From HGM11416 sp045596285 (GTDB lineage: Bacteria > Bacillota > Clostridia > Christensenellales > Borkfalkiaceae), in assembly GCA_045596285.1 (NCBI GenBank), contig JAZOCA010000130.1:1-64000 (forward strand): a DNA stretch of 64,000 nt. The letters run 5' to 3'. Positions 59,761 to 64,000 of the stretch are shown in pieces. The position numbers and the translations under genes were made by a program. Numbering within the stretch: position 1 is the first letter of the stretch; the number at the start of each line of letters is the position of its first letter. Under the pieces are notes generated by a model. The model saw only the letters and a program-made list of their open reading frames with translations. It was not told the DNA's origin and did not search any database.

Positions 59761-61689
59761 GTGAGACTTAATAATATTGCTGGATTTAATAATGTAAACG
59801 AATATATAGCCGATAAAATTCATCGTTTTTCTAAAGAAGAAAAGAATTTTAAAAATCTTTTTTTGTATATGTTTTCAGAAAGGGAAAACGTAATGGCGGA
59901 AAGTTCAGACGGTTATCGTATTAAAAAAGTGACCTACGGTGAATGCTACGATATGATTTTGCGCGTAATAACTGTGCTAAGAAAAAAACTTCGCGGGATA
60001 GAAAAAGGCGCCTTTGTAGGGTTATATTCAAACAACCGTTTAGAATGGTTGCAAATTTTTTGGGCGATTTTGGCATGTGGTTATAATCCATTGCTTTTAA
60101 ATTCGCGCACGGGTGAAGAAGTTTTAATAAACACCGTAAACGATTATGGCGTTAAAGCGATAATTTCAGAAGATAAGCAATTTTCCGTTCAAACTATATT
60201 CTTAAAAGAAATTTACGACGATTTAACTATCGAAAGAGATAGTTTACAAGAAGAATGGGGTAAGGAAGTGTATTTTATGTCTTCAGGCACTTCCGAAAAA
60301 GTTAAACTGTGTAGTTATACGGCGGAAAATTTTTACTATCAGTTATGCGATAGTCAAGAGATCATAAAGAATTGTAGTGCGATAAAAAAACATTACAAAG
60401 GGCAGTTAAAACTTTTAACTTTGCTACCTTTTTATCACGTTTTTGGCTTTATAGCCGTGTATTTATGGTTTGGCTTTTTCTCGAGAACCTTTGTTTTTTT
60501 AAAGGATATGTATCCGCAAACTTTGCTAAATACCGTAAGAAAACACAAGGTAACGCATATTTTTGCAGTACCGCTAGTGTGGGAAGTCATATATAAAGAA
60601 GCGGTAAGAAAAATTCGCGTTCGCGGTGAAAAAACGCTTAAAAACTTTAAAAAAGCGTTATCGCTTACTTGTAAGTGCGAAATTCTTGGCAATATTATCA
60701 GCAAATTTGCCTTTAAAGAAATACGCGACAATATCTTTGGCGAAAGCATTTGCTTTTTAATATCGGGCGGTAGCGGAATAAGCGAAGACGTTTTAAGATT
60801 TTTTAACGGAATAGGCTATCATATGGCGAACGGCTACGGAATGACCGAAATAGGTATTGCTTCAGTAGAAACGTCAATGAAAAAGCGGATAAGAAATAAA
60901 GGCTCGGTTGGTGTGCCTTTTAAAAATACTGAATATTCTCTTTCTTCAAACGGCGAACTGTTGGTGCGCGGTAAAACTATGGCGTGCAGAATAATTTCGG
61001 GCAATACCGAAAGTGTAACGGATTATACAAAATGGTTTGCAACGCGCGATTTAGCGCAAGAAAAAAAGGGAAGATATTACGTTAACGGCCGTGCGGACGA
61101 TTTAATAGTGTGTTCTAACGGCGAAAACGTCAATCCCGAAATAATAGAGCGTTCTTTAAAGATAAAGCACGCAGACGAAATTTGTCTGTTTGCAGGTGAG
61201 CAGGGCGAACCCACCCTTATAATAAGCGCAAGGGGATGTTTTTCGCCAGAAACGGTTAAAAGTATTTATTCAGACGCGCTTTCTTCTTTGCAAAGCGCAC
61301 GCGTTCACGACGAAGTTAAAAAGGTAATAATAACCACCGATAAACTTATTTCAGACGACGATTTTAAGGTTAGCCGAAAGAAGATTGCAAAGCGTTTAAA
61401 GAATGGAGAGTTTACCGTAATAAATCCTGCTAAAATAGAGGAATATTCGCAAGAGCTTTTTTCTTCATTAGAAAAAGAGATACGTTCTTGTTTTGCTGAA
61501 GTACTGCAAAAGGAAGAAAGTGAAATCACTTTAGACGGTGACTTTTTCTTGGATTTTGGTGGAAGTAGTTTGGAATATTTTGCGCTTATAGAACTTATTA
61601 AAGAAAGATTTGACGTAGACGTTATCGCCTTACAACAAGCCAACAAAACTACGGTGCGTGAATTTTGCGCATACGTTAGCAACGTATAG
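59761..61689 (+). CDS. Acyl-activating enzyme fused to acyl carrier domain
   Basis: A 642-aa cytosolic fusion that starts at GTG. Residues 1 to about 560 are an AMP-binding adenylation enzyme: P-loop YFMSSGTSEKVK near 175, LLPFYHVFGF near 222, ANGYGMTEIG near 358, and GRADDLIVCSNGENVNP near 445. Residues about 565-642 are an acyl carrier domain with a LDFGGSSLEYF site whose Ser would carry phosphopantetheine. It would activate a fatty acid and load it on its own carrier domain. The next genes encode an MFS carrier and a PlsC-like acyltransferase, so transfer to a lysolipid or glycerolipid is likely. Confidence 0.88.
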   Translation: MRLNNIAGFNNVNEYIADKIHRFSKEEKNFKNLFLYMFSERENVMAESSDGYRIKKVTYGECYDMILRVITVLRKKLRGIEKGAFVGLYSNNRLEWLQIFWAILACGYNPLLLNSRTGEEVLINTVNDYGVKAIISEDKQFSVQTIFLKEIYDDLTIERDSLQEEWGKEVYFMSSGTSEKVKLCSYTAENFYYQLCDSQEIIKNCSAIKKHYKGQLKLLTLLPFYHVFGFIAVYLWFGFFSRTFVFLKDMYPQTLLNTVRKHKVTHIFAVPLVWEVIYKEAVRKIRVRGEKTLKNFKKALSLTCKCEILGNIISKFAFKEIRDNIFGESICFLISGGSGISEDVLRFFNGIGYHMANGYGMTEIGIASVETSMKKRIRNKGSVGVPFKNTEYSLSSNGELLVRGKTMACRIISGNTESVTDYTKWFATRDLAQEKKGRYYVNGRADDLIVCSNGENVNPEIIERSLKIKHADEICLFAGEQGEPTLIISARGCFSPETVKSIYSDALSSLQSARVHDEVKKVIITTDKLISDDDFKVSRKKIAKRLKNGEFTVINPAKIEEYSQELFSSLEKEIRSCFAEVLQKEESEITLDGDFFLDFGGSSLEYFALIELIKERFDVDVIALQQANKTTVREFCAYVSNV

Positions 61690-61720
61690 TCTTTTAAGAG
61701 AGTGAAAAGGAGATGTACTG

Positions 61721-63610
61721 ATGATAAAATCGTTAAATAAAAAATGGAAGGAATTTTTATTTGCTTTTTCGGGGTTTGGGCCTAATTTTTTAATGGTGCT
61801 TATGGGCGCGTACTTTACGGATGCTATTAACCCCGCCGCTTTACCCGAAGGAAGTTATCAAGCAATAATGAGCGGAACGTGTTTTATACTTCCCGCTCTT
61901 TTTCCCATACTGTACGCAATAGCAAAGGCGTTCGACGGTATTATAGACGTACCTTTGGCTCACGTAACAGACACACTTTCTACAAAATGGGGTAGACGCA
62001 GACCTGCAATACTCGTGTGCCTTATTCCCATGATAATATCCTTTTTCTTTTGTTGGTTTCCCGTATTCGGCGCAGAAAATCAACTTGCAAACACTATTTG
62101 GATAACCGTGTGGGCTTTGGTGTTTTTTACCACCTACACAATGTGTTTAATTTCTTTTTACGGCTCTTTATCTACCACTTGTGTGGATGAACCGCAAAGA
62201 CTAAGGGTTTCGGGCTATAAATCATTTTTCGATACTATTTCTTACTGTATCGTTTACGCTTTAGTTCCCTTGCTTTTAGAAGTAATGAAACTGAATATAG
62301 ATAAATTTGTCTTTTTATGTATGCCGTTAATGTTAACTATGGCAATACCCCTATTTATGATTAAAGAAGGCGAAAAGTACGGTTATCCCGAAAACGACGG
62401 GCTTTTGCCTGAAAGGGTAACCTTTAAAGAAAGTATAAAACTAACTTTTAAAAACAAGATTTTTATGCGTTGGCAACTTGTAAACTGCTGTACTTTCTTC
62501 GGCCTTCAGATGTTCTTGGTTTCTATGAACGCAATGATTCTTGGCGGTATGGGTATGAGTGGTACGGAAATGGCTATTTTAAATACTTGCGCGTTTGCAC
62601 CCGTTCCCATAATGCTATATCTGTTTAACAAACTAAAAAAGGCAAAGGGTATAAGATTTACCTATCAAACTTGTTTGATATCTTTTGCTTTGGCAATAAT
62701 GTCTTTCTTCTTTGGCTCTACATTCGTTACGGGCGGTAATAAACCTCTGCAGATGGTAATAGGTATACTTGGCGGTGTGTGTGCAAGCTGGTCTATAGGC
62801 GCGTTCTTTATGATGCCTTACCACGTAACGGCGCAAATTTCAAGCGTAGAAGAAAAGCTTACCAAGAAAAATCACTCTGCAATGTATTTTGCGGCAAACG
62901 CGCTGTGCACTTCTATAGTTGGCGCGATTTCCGGCTCGCTTATTTACGAACTTATAAAGATGCTTTTCATAACCAAAACAGGCGGTATCGTTTGGGCTGA
63001 AAGTTATGAATCGGCTTCCGTTTTATTTGGTACAGAGGTTAGTAACGTGTTCAACTTAGGCACGTTGCTCACACCTATTATAGTAGCCGTTTTCTGCCTT
63101 TTAGGCGCATTTTTGGCAAGAAAGATGCCTAACGATTACACGGTGGAAAAGGTTGCAAAACAGTTTAAAGAAATGAACCCCGATTTAGATATATCGGATG
63201 CGCTGGCGGGCAAATACGAAGCAAAGGAAGAAAAGGGCGAAATAATTTTCGTTCAAGTGGGGCTATCTATACTATCCGGATTTATATTCGGCTTCATATG
63301 GCTTGCATTTTTATTGAAATCAATAAAGCAGTTAACCGGCAAAGTAAATGCAAAACTATGGTGGGCGCTTTCTTGTTTTATCCCCTTTGTAAGTATCTAT
63401 TTTAATTTAAAAGCGCTTGATTTATTAGAAGAAAAATTACAAACGGGCAAAGTAAAGGGCTTAAAAATCGCGTTTATAATCTTGGGCGTTTTATTCCCGA
63501 TTATGCCTATTAACGTAGTTGCGCTTGCTCTTTTACAAAAGAAAGTTAACGCCGTATATTCTTCTGCAGAAGATAGCAATGAAGAGCAAGAAGGGGTAGC
63601 GATAGCATAA
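61721..63610 (+). CDS. MFS (GPH/MelB-like) transporter with C-terminal extension
   Basis: A 629-aa membrane protein. The first 490 residues form a twelve-helix carrier of the GPH type (DGIIDVPLAHVTDTLSTKWGRRRP near residue 70-93). A cytosolic linker follows, then an extra membrane domain of about 110 residues (LLKSIKQLTGKVNAKLWWAL and onward) that resembles DUF4234. AAAAGGAG precedes the start, and the stop overlaps the next ATG (TAATG). Its place between an acyl-activating enzyme and an acyltransferase suggests lipid or lysolipid movement, as LplT does for Aas, rather than sugar uptake. The substrate remains a guess. Confidence 0.85.
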   Translation: MIKSLNKKWKEFLFAFSGFGPNFLMVLMGAYFTDAINPAALPEGSYQAIMSGTCFILPALFPILYAIAKAFDGIIDVPLAHVTDTLSTKWGRRRPAILVCLIPMIISFFFCWFPVFGAENQLANTIWITVWALVFFTTYTMCLISFYGSLSTTCVDEPQRLRVSGYKSFFDTISYCIVYALVPLLLEVMKLNIDKFVFLCMPLMLTMAIPLFMIKEGEKYGYPENDGLLPERVTFKESIKLTFKNKIFMRWQLVNCCTFFGLQMFLVSMNAMILGGMGMSGTEMAILNTCAFAPVPIMLYLFNKLKKAKGIRFTYQTCLISFALAIMSFFFGSTFVTGGNKPLQMVIGILGGVCASWSIGAFFMMPYHVTAQISSVEEKLTKKNHSAMYFAANALCTSIVGAISGSLIYELIKMLFITKTGGIVWAESYESASVLFGTEVSNVFNLGTLLTPIIVAVFCLLGAFLARKMPNDYTVEKVAKQFKEMNPDLDISDALAGKYEAKEEKGEIIFVQVGLSILSGFIFGFIWLAFLLKSIKQLTGKVNAKLWWALSCFIPFVSIYFNLKALDLLEEKLQTGKVKGLKIAFIILGVLFPIMPINVVALALLQKKVNAVYSSAEDSNEEQEGVAIA

Positions 63611-64000
63611 TGTATGGGTTCGTTCAATGGTTCGTGAAAATAACCGGTTGGCCCATTCAGTTTTTCGCGTTCCGCAAAAAAATATATTACGAAAACAAAA
63701 AAAGGCAGGGTAGGCGAATAAAGGGTAAGGCTATAATTATTTCTAATCATCAAAGCCTTATGGATTTTCCGCTTATAATGTATACCTTTCCGTTAAACAC
63801 TTTGCGATGTCAAATGGCGGAAGTGTTGTATAAGAAAAACTTTCTGCTTTCATTTTTTCTAAAAATAATGGGCGGTATAAAGGTGGACCGTGATGCTCGC
63901 GATTTTTCCTTTATAAACAAAAGTTTAAAAATATTACAAAAGGGCGGTATTGTTGAAATATTCCCAGAAGCGCGTTTGCCAAGGGTGGGCGAAAAGCGTC
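63610..64000 (+). CDS. PlsC-like 1-acyl-glycerol-phosphate acyltransferase (partial)
   Basis: The first 130 residues of a gene that runs past the right edge of the window. The acyltransferase motifs are present: ISNHQSLMDFP (NHx4D type) near residue 49 and EIFPEARLPR near 116, in the position of the FPEGTR block. The ATG overlaps the MFS stop, so it is translationally coupled. It probably transfers the acyl group supplied by the upstream fusion enzyme to a lysophospholipid or other acceptor. Confidence 0.88.
   Translation, partial: MYGFVQWFVKITGWPIQFFAFRKKIYYENKKRQGRRIKGKAIIISNHQSLMDFPLIMYTFPLNTLRCQMAEVLYKKNFLLSFFLKIMGGIKVDRDARDFSFINKSLKILQKGGIVEIFPEARLPRVGEKR

Noticed and set aside
1..64000. 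CRISPR array, tRNA or rRNA genes, prophage or defence island
   Set aside because: I saw no regularly spaced repeats, no tRNA cloverleaf or rRNA sequence, and no integrase, phage structural or restriction gene.

Overview
The window is AT-rich DNA with dense, mostly same-strand gene runs, Shine-Dalgarno starts, class-II lipoproteins, CUT1-type sugar ABC importers without their own ATPase, and LacI/AraC regulators. This points to a low-GC Bacillota, probably a gut clostridium. No rRNA or taxonomic marker is present, so the family cannot be fixed from the sequence.

Region 1 (about 460-20,591) is a fructan-type utilisation locus. It has two LacI regulators (460-1500 and 6860-7882) with operator palindromes, and two operons with strong promoters. 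The first operon holds a lipoprotein GH32-like enzyme, a uroporphyrinogen-decarboxylase-like (URO-D-like) protein, a PfkB fructokinase and an intracellular GH32. The second holds two permeases, a 561-aa substrate-binding lipoprotein, an SGNH esterase lipoprotein, a CBM-like lipoprotein, a cytosolic GH32, a second lipoprotein GH32-like enzyme, a divergent cytosolic GH32-superfamily protein and a second URO-D-like protein. The likely logic is cleavage and deacetylation at the surface, oligosaccharide import, cytosolic hydrolysis and phosphorylation of fructose. The role of the URO-D-like pair is unknown.

Region 2 (20,600-28,370) is ordinary chromosome: small membrane proteins, a YwaF-like protein, a lone SGNH esterase, an AEC transporter, an unrecognised 234-aa protein and a Gfo/Idh/MocA oxidoreductase.

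Region 3 (28,373-52,168) is a second glycan locus: GH3, two AraC regulators, a Cys-rich Gfo/Idh/MocA protein, a 1024-aa glycosidase-like lipoprotein, a complete CUT1 importer (binding protein plus two permeases), a nucleoside-hydrolase-family protein, a 1502-aa secreted modular protein with an unusual Cys-based C-terminal tail, a clan GH-D-like enzyme, an esterase and a GH127-like enzyme. Plant side-chain sugars such as arabinosides and galactosides are plausible substrates.

Region 4 (52,200-64,000) is backbone: metallophosphatase, HEFGH metallopeptidase-like protein, YhhN-like protein, ADP-ribosylglycohydrolase, YugP-like peptidase, MATE pump, and an operon of acyl-activating enzyme-ACP fusion, MFS carrier and PlsC-like acyltransferase (cut by the window end) that resembles a split Aas/LplT system.

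The most distinctive unexplained signal is a dispersed intergenic repeat with core TAATCG-N2-CTATAG followed by a G-rich step and a T-run. I count about 17 copies. Most lie just 3' of genes in the sense orientation. Three are perfect terminator hairpins whose loops keep the core. No copy lies in roughly 280-21,225 or 28,365-49,705, the two stretches that hold the sugar loci, which suggests those loci are later insertions into a repeat-bearing backbone.
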